Below, piece after piece: positions 35,962 through 47,284 of a DNA stretch of 64,000 nt. Source of the DNA: Morinoia aosen (taxonomy: Eukaryota; Arthropoda; Malacostraca; Amphipoda; Talitridae); contig CM059562.1 of assembly GCA_030386875.1 (NCBI GenBank), forward strand, positions 22,373,360 to 22,437,359, given 5' to 3'. The notes beneath the pieces are model-generated. The model saw only the letters and a list, made by a program, of their open reading frames with translations. It made no database searches and had not been told where the DNA came from. The first letter of the stretch is position 1, and every line of letters begins with the position of its first letter. Both the position numbers and the translations under genes were made by a program.

Positions 35962-37075
35962 CTGTAAAAAAAAACACAATAGAAACTGGTGAGGATATCG
36001 CTTTCTACATCGTGTCCAAGATAAATGTAATTCATAAATATCACCAGTTGCTAGCGTCATCAATTTGAAGTAAAACGAGACCGATGAAGATTTTTTTTCA
36101 ATTGGTTGAAATTGAAGAAACAATGCGTGGGCAGAACTAACACAGATTCTAATCAAATATCTCCCATTGAAACGTTTTACTGCGGAATTATATCCCTTGT
36201 ATAAACACTCTTGAACACGCTTACCGACGGTGAGGAAGAGCCTCAGCAGGTTACGGGATGATATCGTGATTCCGTTTCCTATATCCACATCAGTCATGTT
36301 ACGACTCACCATTGAAAAACTCTTGTCATAAGCCACTCACAACATACGCATTTATTTCATAAAATGAATAGGTTTCATCACCAGGTCAAGCATATTTATC
36401 AGTTTAGTACTACTGGGTTTCATGGGTAACCTTTGAAGCGAAGCGATACATTGCCAAGTGTTAGGCGGGGACCACTATTGTAAGTTTACTGGCGATAAGC
36501 TGGAAGACGAGTCAGAGATCAGAACTCGAGGTATAGGATTCTCGATCAAGAAAGGTTGGTCACAAAAAAAACAAGATTTACGTTATTTTGCTTCGGCTAA
36601 TAAAACCAGAAAAATAAAAATGTCTATTACTTAGACATGTATCTTTGTACACGGTCACTCATTACTCAGTCCCATGAAGACACAACGCTTTAATTACACC
36701 GTCGTTTGCGCCTGATGTTGCAAGTGCTAAATCTAACACCCTTTTGCTGTGTTTTTCAAGCTTCAAGATGAGAGTGCTGTGTCATGTAGTTGGTTATACA
36801 CCTTTTTTAGACCATAATTTCCAAGCTTAGTGTAGATAGAGGACTAAACGCACAATTCACGGTCAAAAAAAATAAAAGGCTAACAACAAGACAGCACTCC
36901 CTTCCTGATGCATAGGACAACAACAAAAAGAAGTAGCTAGAGACGAAACATTGGCCACATCCAGTTCAAATAGTAGAGGTTGCGTCACAGCGTCGAGACC
37001 TCGATGAAATTACCCAAACACATTTCGTGACAAGAGTGTTGTGTACCTGTGCCTCGTTTGTGAGCCTCAACGCAC
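35962..37075 (-). other. Vinculin intron, 1.1 kb
   Basis: Contains one copy of a 62-base segment (36009-36070) repeated at 37681-37742 in the next intron. The minus-strand open frame at 35896-36336 overlaps the exon and shows no separate domain. Confidence 0.78.
36009..36070 (+). repeat. 62-bp segment duplicated 1.7 kb away, copy A
   Basis: Identical to 37681-37742 except at two positions. Core AGATAAATGTAATTCATAAA then TATCACCAGTTGCTAGCGTC. Direct orientation. Possibly a piece of an unrecognised repeat family or a recent transfer between introns. Confidence 0.9.
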
Positions 37076-37221
37076 CTGGCGGGCTGGGAGTAAGGGTCTG
37101 ACTTGAGGAGGGCGGATGCCTCCTCCAAGAGGCGTGCGGCGGCCTCGACTCTGTGCAGCGCCGCCGGCATGTCTTGCTTCAGGATCGGGTCCTCGCTGCT
37201 CTCGATTGTGCTGCGGCCCAC
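37076..37221 (-). CDS. Vinc: Vinculin exon: D1 head helices
   Basis: The acceptor CGGCTGCAG leads to VGRSTIESSEDPILKQDMPA, ALHRVEAAARLLEEASALLK, SDPYSQPA plus a split Arg; donor AG|GTGCGTTG, phase 2. Matches vertebrate TTEDQILKRDMPPAFIKVE and LQSDPYSVPAR. Residues 37-84. Confidence 0.97.
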
Positions 37222-37437
37222 CTGCAGCCGGCCATGGTGCATTTTAATTTAGTCGAGCATATTCGGCACAATATATCGTCAAATTTATACTTTAAACATA
37301 GCCTAGAATACCGATGTTTATACTCAGTATCCGCATCCGCGAACATAAGCACACAGACCCTAAATATGGTGTAACAGTGTAGCAGAGTACGCTCGAGTAG
37401 ATCCTAGGACATGCTTCACCTGCCAGTCTTGCTCTTA

Positions 37438-37690
37438 TTAGTAAGAATTAGTTTGAGACTCCCTAGCCACACATAATGTGATCCGAAGAAAGCGGAAAGG
37501 AGCAACCATTTCGAATGAACTCGAGAAAACGGAGAATCTATACACAGGATACCTAGCCATTCTTGGAATTACATGAATGAAAAATCTATCCCCAAGGTGC
37601 GTGATCCACGCCTTGCGCATAAAAACAGCAAAACTGGTAGAATTTTGTGAAGAAATATGACAACTGAAGAAGGAAGTAGGATCGGGTCCA
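37438..37690 (+). repeat. R repeat, rearranged long subfamily
   Basis: Shows TTAGTTTGAGACTCCCTAGC at the start and CAAGGTGCGTGATCCACGCC with GCATAAAAACAGCAAAACTG later. It lacks the terminal hairpin, and at 37681 passes directly into the 62-bp duplicated segment. Confidence 0.8.
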
Positions 37691-37742
37691 AGATAAATGT
37701 AATTCATAAATATCACCAGTTGCTAGCGTCATCAATTCGAAG
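37681..37742 (+). repeat. 62-bp duplicated segment, copy B
   Basis: Partner of 36009-36070 (two mismatches). It begins where the R repeat loses similarity to other copies, so the R-to-segment junction is an event breakpoint. Confidence 0.9.
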
Positions 37743-38478
37743 GAGTGTCCAACAGTTGAGACAAAATGGCAATTAAGATGATTCCATACAAAAAAGAGGC
37801 ACCACCACCATGTCCAACAAAAACAAGAAAATAATAGAAGTGAATATGAATAAAGTTGTCATATTTAATATTTAGCGCGCGAACAATATGAGAGCTGAGT
37901 GTCAGAGCAAAAAAGAGCAGATGTGTTCTCTGAAAAATGAAACGAGATCAACGACATCTTTTCACAGGCAGGTGCTAAGAAACATGTCAAGAAGCTTGCG
38001 GGTCCCCGCATGGTCTTCGACACACGTCGATGCGTGAGCTCCTGAGCACGCGTGTCTCGCTCTGAGGTAGAGGGATGCACGAGTCCACAGCTCACCTTGT
38101 CAAAGCCCGTAGTTACCACCATACGAGAGGAAACTCTACAGCGTCATTTTTCCATATTTTACAAACCTGCAAACCATTAGTCAGAGTAACTTCACATGTT
38201 TGCTTGAGATGCTCACACGAACAGGCCAAAATACTGATCACCAAGAGCTTCTGCTGCATGAAAAGTGGAAACTCCATCGCTGGGGTATGAGGTTACCCAT
38301 TACGCTCATTTGGAGCCGAATTTTTAAAGAATTTACATAATCACAGTGACGCAACTATCAGTGATAGTTCTTCTAAGTCGACTTGGCTACGCTACTTGCT
38401 CCCAGCATGCAGGGTAGCGAAATCAATGCGTTGTGCTGCCGGCCGTGCCGTTACAAGATAAATTATCGCAGAACTCAC

Positions 38479-38586
38479 CTTGACGAGGTTGACCACAGCT
38501 TTGGAGACAGCCAGCACGGGCTTCTCCAGGTCGGGCATAGCGTTGCCATCCTCGGCCTCTTCGTGCAAAATCACCAGCCGGGACAC
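38479..38586 (-). CDS. Vinc: Vinculin exon: most N-terminal coding exon found
   Basis: The acceptor GTGTGTTACAG leads to VSRLVILHEEAEDGNAMPDL then EKPVLAVSKAVVNLVK; donor AAG|GTGAGT, phase 0. It corresponds to vertebrate [25 protein letters not shown] starting near residue 20. The preceding exon should end in phase 0 after about 19 codons (MPVFHT... QQ). I searched the minus strand to the right edge and did not find it. Confidence 0.97.
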
Positions 38587-38650
38587 CTGTAACACACAAC
38601 ACTGCATTTAGACGCAGCTCGCGTCACAACGTTTTCACACCCACCACACA

Positions 38651-38728
38651 CAGGGTTACGGAGTCGGAGTCGCATGTTTTAGGGTCGAGTCCGAGTCACA
38701 AATTTATTCCTCCGACTCCGCCACCCTG
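38651..38728. mobile_element. Tiny hAT-type MITE, 78 bp
   Basis: Termini are inverted: CAGGGTTACGGAGTCGGAG at the left and CAGGGTGGCGGAGTCGGAG reading in from the right. Flanking 8-mers ACCACACA (38643-38650) and ACCACGCA (38729-38736) match at 7 of 8, consistent with a hAT target duplication. It lies only 65 bases upstream of the acceptor side of the first recognised vinculin exon. Confidence 0.8.
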
Positions 38729-38929
38729 ACCACGCATACTAGGTAAATTAATGTACCTCTCACTCAGCAATCACGTCTCCATGCGCTCACTTGGCTCCAA
38801 ATTTATGCAATGCACACTAAGATGCTTCACACCATTAAATTTTTTTTGCGAGTTGAAGTAAATTTTTTGAATAACCTAATTATTTCGAATGTACTTTCTC
38901 GAAAACACTCATATAAATAAGACAATTTA

Positions 38930-39235
38930 GTGGAACATTTCATTGATGAGAAATGCATCGTTCGTTATCAAAATGTGTTAGTCGCGTTGCTCAAAGCTGA
39001 TAAGGATGCAGCGCTGAAGAATGGCGCAATTCTCCCATTATATTACAGCAAATTCGCGGTGAAGTATCAAGATAAGTTGATTATCGCAGGCACCAATTAC
39101 TATGGAGTTAAAAGATTGCATTATCTATTCACAAGAGGTGTTCCGGCACAGAATTCCCTGCCACTAGAAACACCAAGTCGAGAAGAAAGGTTAGGAAACA
39201 AGATAAAAGTTGAAAAAGAAAATCAGCTGTGCTGA
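38930..39235 (+). pseudogene. Unrecognised open frame running into an R repeat
   Basis: 101 codons with no interruption: MEHFIDEKCIVRYQNVLVAL, LKADKDAALKNGAILPLYYS, KFAVKYQDKLIIAGTNYYGV, then RLHYLFTRG. The last third is R-repeat DNA, so only about 80 codons are unique. I do not recognise a family and see no promoter or splice context. It could be a fragment of a mobile element's protein or a chance frame. Confidence 0.25.
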
Positions 39236-39396
39236 AAAACAGCCAACAGTGAACTGAAAAAGGATGGTCCTTAACAAATAAACACACATTCTATTCCAAT
39301 AGAAAGGACGCCTACCTAACTCTTAGCTTGGGACCTCGCATTTTTGGCCTGGTAGTGCCAATTCCTACGAATATAATAGTAGTATCCTTCTGAAGG
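39180..39396 (+). repeat. R repeat, 5'-truncated (first of three in a row)
   Basis: Begins within the GAAACAAGATAAAAGTTGAA block and ends with the variant hairpin GAATATAATAGTAGTATCCT. Followed within 20 bases by the next copy. Confidence 0.85.
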
Positions 39397-39410
39397 GAAT
39401 AAAATATCCA

Positions 39411-39779
39411 GACTAGATTAGAAGATTAGATTAGATTATTAGTTAGTTTAAGCCTCCCTATCCTTCCTCCAAAAAGAGGAAGGAAGAAGACACCATGTAG
39501 TATGGAGTTAATTAAGGAAACGCGGAATCTACGCAGAAAGGGCATAGAAACAGTAAGTTGCGAAAGTAGATTATGAAACAAGATAATAGTTGAAGAACAA
39601 AGTAGTAGATGCTGAAAAACAGAACAGCAGTGAACCGAAAAAAGATAGTCCGTAACAAAACAAAAACCTATTCCGTTTTAACAAAAAAGAAAGCCTATCT
39701 AACCTTTAGCTCGGGCTCTTACATAGTCCCCCTGGGAGCGCTAATTCCCATAGATACAATAGTTGAATACCCCTGAGGG
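39411..39779 (+). repeat. R repeat, full length (second of three)
   Basis: Starts GACTAGATTAGAAGATTAGA and ends GATACAATAGTTGAATACCC CTGAGGGG. It shares private changes with the next copy (TACGCAGAAAGGGCATAGAA, GCGAAAGTAGATTATGAAAC), so the two arose by tandem duplication. Confidence 0.92.
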
Positions 39780-39780
39780 G

Positions 39781-40147
39781 GCTAGATTAGAATAGTTGTT
39801 AGTTTTAGCTTCTCTACCCGCAGCAACAAATGCGATCCAAAGAGAGGAAGGAGGAAGGCGCCATTTAGTATGGAGTTAAGGAAACGCGGAATCTACGCAG
39901 AAAGGGCATAGAAACAGTAATTTGCGAAAGTAGATTATGAAACAAGATCAAAGTTGAAGAACAAAGTAGTAGATGCTGAAAAACAGGACAGCAGTGAAGC
40001 GAAAAAAGGTATTCCTTAACATAACAAAAAAACATTTTATTTCAACAAAAAAAGAAGCCCTGCCTAACTCTCAGATCGGGCCCTCGCACATTTTCCCCTG
40101 GGAGCGCTAATTCCCATCGATACAATATTCGTATCCCCTCGAGGGGA
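39781..40147 (+). repeat. R repeat, full length (third of three, head-to-tail)
   Basis: Begins immediately after the previous copy at GCTAGATTAGAATAGTTGTT and ends GATACAATATTCGTATCCCC. The head-to-tail arrangement without spacer is unlike independent insertion. Confidence 0.92.
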
Positions 40148-41619
40148 TCATGGTAATAAAAAAATAAAATAATAAAATAAAAATTGGTCCAACCGTTAGG
40201 TACTAAGGCTCGAAGAAGACGAAAAGACATAGTAGTTTAACCTCAATCTCCTTGAGAAATAGAAGTACATATCGGCAGTCAATTAAGGAAGACTTAAGAG
40301 CAAAGAGACATAGTTGCCAATAGCCAGAGGGAGAGTAGGACGAGGACGCTTGGTCAGTCAGCATCATGAAATGCTGGACCAAGTGTTGGGGCACTCCTTG
40401 AGGACCGAGGAGGCCCGTTGCTACAGCTCTCAAGAATGCATCGAATGAACGTAATGCAGGAGCGGCGCATCGTTACGGCATTGGGCAAGTGCCTCAAGTT
40501 TAGGCGCGGTTTTTGTTGATATCTGCAACGGACACTTCGTTGCTACCGCTGAGCCGCGGTCACACGAGTTTCAACTTTCTACGGAGCTTTGCAATGCTTC
40601 CATGCAATAGAATTGCATTCGGACATGAGTCAGTAAAAATAGCATTAAAAGCGCCTAAGGAGAAGGCCCAAGAGGGTCTGGATAGCACCGCACACAACCC
40701 AAGAAGCCAAGCATTCATGTAATCTCGGCTCAAAACAAGTTACAAAAAATTCGCTAAAAAAATCAATCATTAAATGACTCCTTCGATCGCTCGCTCCCTT
40801 GGGATCGAATGTTTTGAAAGTTACATGTTATGACTTTTAAAGGTGTAGCGCAATTTCCTTAGAAGTCAACCGTACGTAGACGGAGTGAAATTCGAACAAA
40901 TTTATCACACAATGTTAATCTTCCCGAGCCCCATTCAACAAACTGAGGCATTCTAGCAGAACTGGAGAGTCGCTCCGCTGAGATTGTTGAACAGTTTTAC
41001 TTTATGAGGAGCAACTCCTTCCAGGGACCGGTCTTACACCTCCTCGGCAACTTCACACTCAGGGTACTGGTTACGCTTCACGCTTATTCGTACGCTAAGA
41101 AACCTTCGAAACGCTAGGTGAACTTCCGAGGCGAGCTAGAGACTAACAGATTTGCAAACAAACCCATTATTACATCCGAGTTCAACACCTGCGTTTGCTC
41201 CTGAAATTGTTTCAAAAGAGTCAAAGAGCATCAACTCAAAAAAAAAAAATAAGTTGAACACAGAAGTCTGCAAAGTATTGGATTTACACCAGCGAGAGGT
41301 CGTTTCTATGTAATATCAGCTGCCCTGACGAGAGATATATATAAGATAACGTCCTTACTATAATTTTCATTTACACCAGCCTCATACAATAAATACGGTG
41401 ATTCAGCGAATAATAGCGCGAGATATAATTGAAGAATGCTAAGTCCAAAGGGCACATAGACTAGGAGAGGTACTTTCAATTCATTCATTTCACATTTTTC
41501 TACGTATGAGGAATTCTACATATATCTCAAGAAGCTCTAAGACCTTAAAATTCACTGTGAGAAAATGCAATTCACTGTCACCAGCTAGCAGGTTACAAAA
41601 GACACATTGCACACAAAAT

Positions 41620-41990
41620 CAGGCCTCGTAGAAAAAAAAGGCGAGGCAGGAGCGATAGCGCCGCGAGGTAGGGCGGAGACGGCATGCTATACACCTGCCC
41701 AGTACTAACGCGGGGACCGGTCCGCCAGGCCTCGGCTCACAAGAACAAGCCGGCGCACTTACGCAAACACCCTGCAGCAACGCAGGAAAAAATGTCACCC
41801 GGCGAGTGGCTTCGAGTTTACGGCACGCGAACAAGAGACGCATAATGACAAAATTAAGGAACCTATAGATCGTCAGCGTCGCTCGGGCAGTGGTCGCCAC
41901 GCCCTTGAACCAACACTTGCCGTGCATGTAGGCTCCTGCAGCTGGTGTAGAGGGCATAGGTGGAGGGTCACTGATGGCACACATTTACGA
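41620..41990 (-). promoter_or_regulatory. GC-rich island with a strong minus-strand splice donor; possible 5' non-coding exon or promoter
   Basis: This stretch is far richer in C, G and CpG than its surroundings. On the minus strand a consensus donor, TTTGC|GTAAGTG, occurs at 41763/41762. The surrounding minus-strand frame (41619-41984) has no domain I recognise. It lies 3.2 kb upstream of the first recognised vinculin exon, so a vinculin 5' leader exon is possible. It could equally be a transposon end. Confidence 0.25.
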
Positions 41991-43440
41991 GATATTAGAT
42001 CCTAATACTTAAAGCTCAGTTCTGAATTTGACGCTTTTGTTCTTGTTTCAAGTTGTTCAGAGTAGTTGCGTAGTGATGTTTGCGAAAGTTCTGGTAGCAA
42101 GCGTGCACTGTAAAAAAAACTGCAAAAATACAGACAAAAACAGACGAATTATCTGTTAAAATGACAAATTGTTACTTCTAGTCCGTTTTCTGAATATTAT
42201 CTGTTAAATCAACAAATTCATCCGTAATTCGTTTCCATACCGGACAATTTTGCTGATTTCCGTTGTTCTCACGGGTCATTTACAAATTACGGGAGTAAAT
42301 TGAAATCTTCGTTGTCGTACCGGAATCTTGGAAGTTGTCCGTAGATCCAACGGCTTATCTTTACATTTAGGAGTAGTTTTCACAGGCAAACTGAATATTA
42401 AAGATTCGACTGACTCTTCAAGGGATTATACGGAATTCGATTAAATTTACTTTGTTTCCATGGTCCGTAGAAGTAAAAACATGATCAAATATCTGTCACA
42501 ATTGATGTTAATGTTGCAGTGTGTCTTGTAATTACTCTGTTGTCGTTTTCCTTTTTGTTCAACCAAAACATTACTGATTGGCGTTTGCCATGAATAAGAT
42601 AACAAATTGATAATTCTGGCAGAAGAGCTGCATTTAAAAAATTAATTATTCTCTCAGAATAGAATTTATAATATTAGCGCTGTGAAAAGAGTTGTAAGTT
42701 GCAAATACATCAATTTGCCGACTAGAAATATATGATGGCCAGGAAGCGAAACGTTAATAAAAGGCCTGTGCAAATTTATTCAGAAAATGTGTCCATTTAC
42801 GATGCAGACAACGCAGCATGAATATGGTATACAATTTGACGTATTCTGCCCAAGAATTGGATAGCCCGTATATAAGTTGGCAAATAACTGTACTCAAACG
42901 TGTATATTTTTATTCTCTATAGAACATAATGAAATTAGGGGCTTGTGCGCTTATACGTACATACATACATATATTGTCCATTCACATGTGTGTGTGTAAA
43001 TATGCGTAAGTGCATACGCGTAAACATACATACGAATAAGTGAAAAATATTATAAAAGTGTTCATTAAAATCTATATGAATTTGCAAATAAGCCTGTGTC
43101 AGGGAGGAAGTTCATTTTTTGATTCACACATGAACTGTGCTCTGTGAAAAGAAAAACATGATAACATGCAGCACTTTTATTCCCATTTTTAAATTTAGTT
43201 ATATATGAGAGTCTAATAATGCATGGCATACAGTAATGCATCACATATTGTATTATCGAACAAGTTAATGCGGTATTTAAATTTTCGCATATTAAAGTTT
43301 CAATGTTTAAAAAGTGAAATGAAGCACGAACCGTTTTCATAGCCAAATATATACATAAAGAAGTTATGTTAATCATTTGTAAGTGATCAACGGACAAATT
43401 CGATCACACTACTTTATTTACACTCTACGCAAATATACTT

Positions 43441-45400
43441 TAGAGCAGAGGTTCCCAAACTTTTCTGCTGTGACTGAAACTGCTGAACAGGTAGTGACTA
43501 GAACTGGCCTAACCCATAATTCATTAGTTCATATGGTGCTTCACTAAAATAATATTCTCTTTGAGAAACTATGGTTTCTCGTGAACAATATGCCAAATAA
43601 CATAGAGCTTTGATATATAGCTTTAATATAAAGCACACTTGTTGAGCACATTTTTTATGAATTTTCAAATTTCTCTACTTCTTCGGAAAAGAATAAAAAG
43701 ATAAAGAAAAATGAAGCTGTTTATGAAATGAAAGACACGCTGTCGTTGCCGTATTGAATTTATTTTTGGTAATAAATTCCATTATAGGCTAATAGTGTTA
43801 GATGTGAAAATGAAGGCTTTTCAAATAGCAAACTGATGTACTCTCATGATTTTTTATCACTATTGTGAGAAAATGATTATCAACCTTATTTGAGTCGTTT
43901 ATGCTCTTTAAAATGCTAGAAATATCTTCAATTCATGTCCAGTCATACGTCGAGTAGAATATAAAGCAATAGAAAGAACTCGTTACTAGTGTGCACTTTC
44001 GAACGTCTGTCACTAACTAGTCCCTGGTCCTGTGCCCGGAGTGGAATTCATCGTAGTGGAATTCAGCACAATGGAGGGCATATAATGCATAACCTAAGTG
44101 TGTATTACATTTTCATGTCATTGATATTAATTTTCACAGGAATTGAACGTCCTACTGGTTAAAGACCATATAATAGAAGATCGTGAGCGATGCCAATTGT
44201 CCAATGACGGAGCCCAAAAAACATCACGTGACGAAAAAACGTCACGTGACTTTGTTTACATCTGGTTATGGCGGCTGTGACTTGTGAGTGATGCGAAGTA
44301 GATTACAGGAGTTAAAATGGCTCCTTGTGTACGCTTTAAAAAAGTGTTCGATAATTGATGAAACAGAAATATTTTGGATGCAACATTGAAGATGCACAAT
44401 GTTTCCAAAATGCCGAAGAAGTCTTGTGTTGAGTGCAGAGCACTTCTGTGCTTCGAACTTCAAAACCATGTTATCTCTCTTCAGAAATGCCAGAAAGATT
44501 TCGAAATCTTGGCAGTTCCAGAAAGAGCTGTGCAAGACCAAGGTAATGTAAAACTTAGAGTTACATCATTTACCCCAATTAACTCACTGAATCAAAGCTT
44601 CATCAATTAATAATGAGTTTCGTATTCCCCATTGTTTGAAAAAAGAGTAGATTTTCAATTGAACCCTAATAGCATGAGTTTATGAAGAGAAAAATTTATA
44701 TGTGCTTTAACTTATATTATTGATGTAGGCCTAGCAAAATTAAATATTTGTACTGGAAACTAAAATAAAAAACATTAGCCAACCCCAAAATTTAATTGAC
44801 ATCAAGATTAATATATTGTAGGCTTTTTCTACAAAATTTAGTTACAAATGCTATTCTAAAAGTAATTTTTAACATTTCAAATTATAATTCGAATGTTTTA
44901 AATTGGCTGTATTGCCTATTTATTTTATATATGTAGTAACTGTCTCATATGAAATTACAATCACAATCTCTTATTAGTAATTTTATTCTAGAATAAATTT
45001 ACTCACACACTTTGGATATACATCCGTTTTTACACAGTTCTTTCAGTTTGCTTGCAAACAAACAATTTTTAAATTTTTATATGTAATAAATATAGCTCAG
45101 TAAAAATAATATGATTAGTTATAACATTTTTAAAAATATGTATCTATAATGTAGAGCATTCACAAAGCTATCTAGATTTCACTAGATAACCGTGCATGAT
45201 CCATTTCAAAAATTGTTTTGCTTTTAGATTTTAGTTATTTTTCCTTTACTCTTGGTTTGAATTGTAATTGAAAACATAATATCATGCAGGCTTCTAGACT
45301 TATGTAGCCTTGTAGAGAAATATAGTGTACCTACTCTGGCTTCACTTAGTCCTAAAATGAATGATTAGGCTTTGAGTATACAAGCTCCCTGTCGTATATC
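43441..45400. other. AT-rich stretch, one promoter-like cluster, no confident gene
   Basis: At 43447 a sequence CAGAGGTTCCCAAACTT resembles the end of some hAT elements, but no partner end was found. A CCAAT/E-box cluster is at 44185-44290. The plus-strand frame 44374-44610 and its alternatives (EHFCASNF faintly recalls a THAP domain end) are broken and not convincing. Confidence 0.6.
44185..44290 (+). promoter_or_regulatory. Promoter-like cluster: two CCAAT boxes, two TCACGTGA E-boxes, ATGGCGGC and a splice donor
   Basis: In order on the plus strand: CCAAT at 44193 and 44201, perfect TCACGTGA palindromes at 44224-44231 and 44242-44249 (18 bp apart), then ATGGCGGCTGTGACTT ending at a consensus donor GTGAGT (44284). 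This order resembles housekeeping promoters, and ATGGCGGC also matches a YY1-type element. No downstream exon could be linked. It could serve either strand, including vinculin. Confidence 0.35.
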
Positions 45401-45408
45401 TGGTCACT

Positions 45409-45938
45409 GGTAAATTTTAAGGAGAGGACCATAATCGATTTTCCACTTTTCGGTGCCTAAACCTAGTTAATTAAATCTAAATAAACAATTTAATGATATG
45501 CACTTTGTGTCACAAATGAGTATTTAACAAGTTATAGCGGTAAATTACTGACCGCAACTCTAGCGTTTGACGCAGAAAGAAATTGGGCGGAGGGAAAGAC
45601 TACAATGGACTCTCCCTTCCAATGCGCACGAATGATCGAGCGCAAAGACAAAAGTTGACAAACCGCTATAACTCATTATTTTATGGGTGGTAACCTTTAT
45701 CGTGTTATCAACTAAAAGATCCTAGAAGTGGGCTCACGCTTCACAGGGGTCGGCTAATAATAAATTACCAAGTACCCAAACGTACCCTACTCAAACCAAA
45801 CCTACCGCTATAACTCGTTTAATAGTGAATTGCAACGATAAGTACATAGAAGAAAAGTTGCTTATTTTGATCTAATTAACTATTTATAGGCAGCAAAAAT
45901 TAGGAAATCGATTATAGTCCTCTCCCTTACAAATACCC
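45409..45938. mobile_element. 530-bp DNA element with ~130-bp inverted termini and 8-bp target duplication
   Basis: The ends read GGTAAATTTTAAGGAGAGGA and, from the right, GGGTATTTGTAAGGGAGAGG. The similarity continues inward through ATAATCGATTT, AGTTAATTA and GTTATAGCGGT. A perfect 8-mer TGGTCACT flanks it (45401-45408 and 45939-45946). The interior has further inverted GCTATAAC motifs. Non-coding; an 8-bp duplication suggests a hAT-like mechanism. Confidence 0.82.
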
Positions 45939-45949
45939 TGGTCACTTTC

Positions 45950-47100
45950 AAAGGTGGCCTTTAATGCAATGAAAAGTGATCAAAGTTGTTCATTGTTAGC
46001 AGCCATGCAGAATTGGCCACCAAAGGTGACCATGCAAAGTTTACATAGAATTTGTCTCAGTTACTTCAATGGTAAACAATCATGGGATCTTTCTGCAAAG
46101 TTTTATTAAGGGTAAATAGAATTTCCATTTTCATGAACTTTACTTCCAAATTGAAATTTGACATTAATTGAAAGAATTGAAATCCAGTTAGAATGAAAAA
46201 AGATTATTGAAATAAGAATGTTCTCACTGAGAATGGTAATTGACATATTGAAAAAGCGAAATGAATTTCAAAATTAATTCATGCTAAAATTGAAAATAAC
46301 ATTAGTTTATTGTGCACCACTCTACATAATAAAGAAATGTCACTTTAAAAAAATGTTGCGTAGACAATGATGCGCAGTTTTTAATCTATATATATACCTG
46401 AATATTTATGTATTCCAATGTGTTGAACACTGAACATCATTTTTTAAGAAAATCCTAAATGCACTTGTATTGCCTAAAGAGAAACAGCAGATATTTGGTT
46501 TCAAGACATGTATGAACATTGCACATAATAGCCATAATATTGCGTGCAATTATTTAATGACATGTTAATAAATTTTTGCTTTCTGCATAAACCAGATTGT
46601 TTATGTCAAGTGTCAGCTGTGATGTAGGTAGACAGGGAGGCATGTTGTGCACCAGAAATGGACGCCTTGCCAGTACAGTTACTCTACTGATATATTTTGG
46701 TTAGCTGGCGTAGCTAAAGAAATACATGAAAAATCTGAAGTGCTAAAAGTTAGGCTTAAAGAACGTAAGTTTGTATGGTTGAATTACTCGAATATGTGTA
46801 GTGTTTGAACTGACGTAAATACAGCCACTGAAAGGCGAACTGTTGATATCAAAGGAATTCATTCAAAAGGACGGGTTGCACAACACGAAAAATACAGATA
46901 TCCAAAGCTATTATGCAAATAACGTTTTTGAGGGTGAAATGAAAATAATTGTTCGCAAATAGCTGATTTATATGCAAATTTTTTGAATTGATTACACCTT
47001 ATCACCTTAAAATGACACAAGTAAGAATTTTTTACTTTGTTATTTATCCTAAAAAACTGATTTTTAGGTGTCCAGACTTATAATTGAAGATGCATTTTCC
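45950..47100. other. AT-rich, nothing recognised
   Basis: No open frame, repeat family or signal I can support. Confidence 0.7.
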
Positions 47101-47284
47101 TAGGAAAAGTCTCATTACATAACTATTACGGAAAAATAAAACGTTTACACTGTGAACATTTATTAAGTTATAATAAACATAATTTATTTGCATATGTAAT
47201 CGCCATTTTTCCCAATGACCATCCTAATGCGATGAACCATGGAGTTTTGAACTGACGGATCTAAGCTGTTACTAATGGCTTTAA

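Larger units (their letters stand above)
37222..38478 (-). other. Vinculin intron, 1.3 kb
   Basis: Holds an R repeat (37438-37690) fused at its 3' side to the 62-bp duplicated segment. Donor CAAG|GTGAGT. Nothing else recognised. Confidence 0.8.
38587..43440. other. Upstream side of the first recognised vinculin exon: no confident gene
   Basis: Either intron 1 of vinculin or its 5' flank. It holds a 78-bp hAT-type MITE, three adjacent R repeats (39180-40147), a GC-rich island at 41620-41990 and tetranucleotide CATA/TACA repeats near 42955-43030. The segment at 42110-42540 has several CTGTTAAA...CAAATT internal echoes and an end like CACTGTAAAAAAAACTGCAAA, suggesting a transposon, but I could not pair its termini. 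Confidence 0.6.

Noticed and set aside
41619-41984. A 121-codon minus-strand frame as a protein-coding gene
   Set aside because: GC-rich DNA lacks stops by chance, no domain is recognisable, and a consensus splice donor falls inside it.
43447-43475. CAGAGGTTCCCAAACTT as a hAT element end
   Set aside because: No inverted partner end or target duplication was found nearby.
44374-44610. Possible THAP-domain gene (CxEHFCASNF-like reading)
   Set aside because: The would-be domain needs several frame changes, lacks the N-terminal zinc ligands and the reading frame is not stable.
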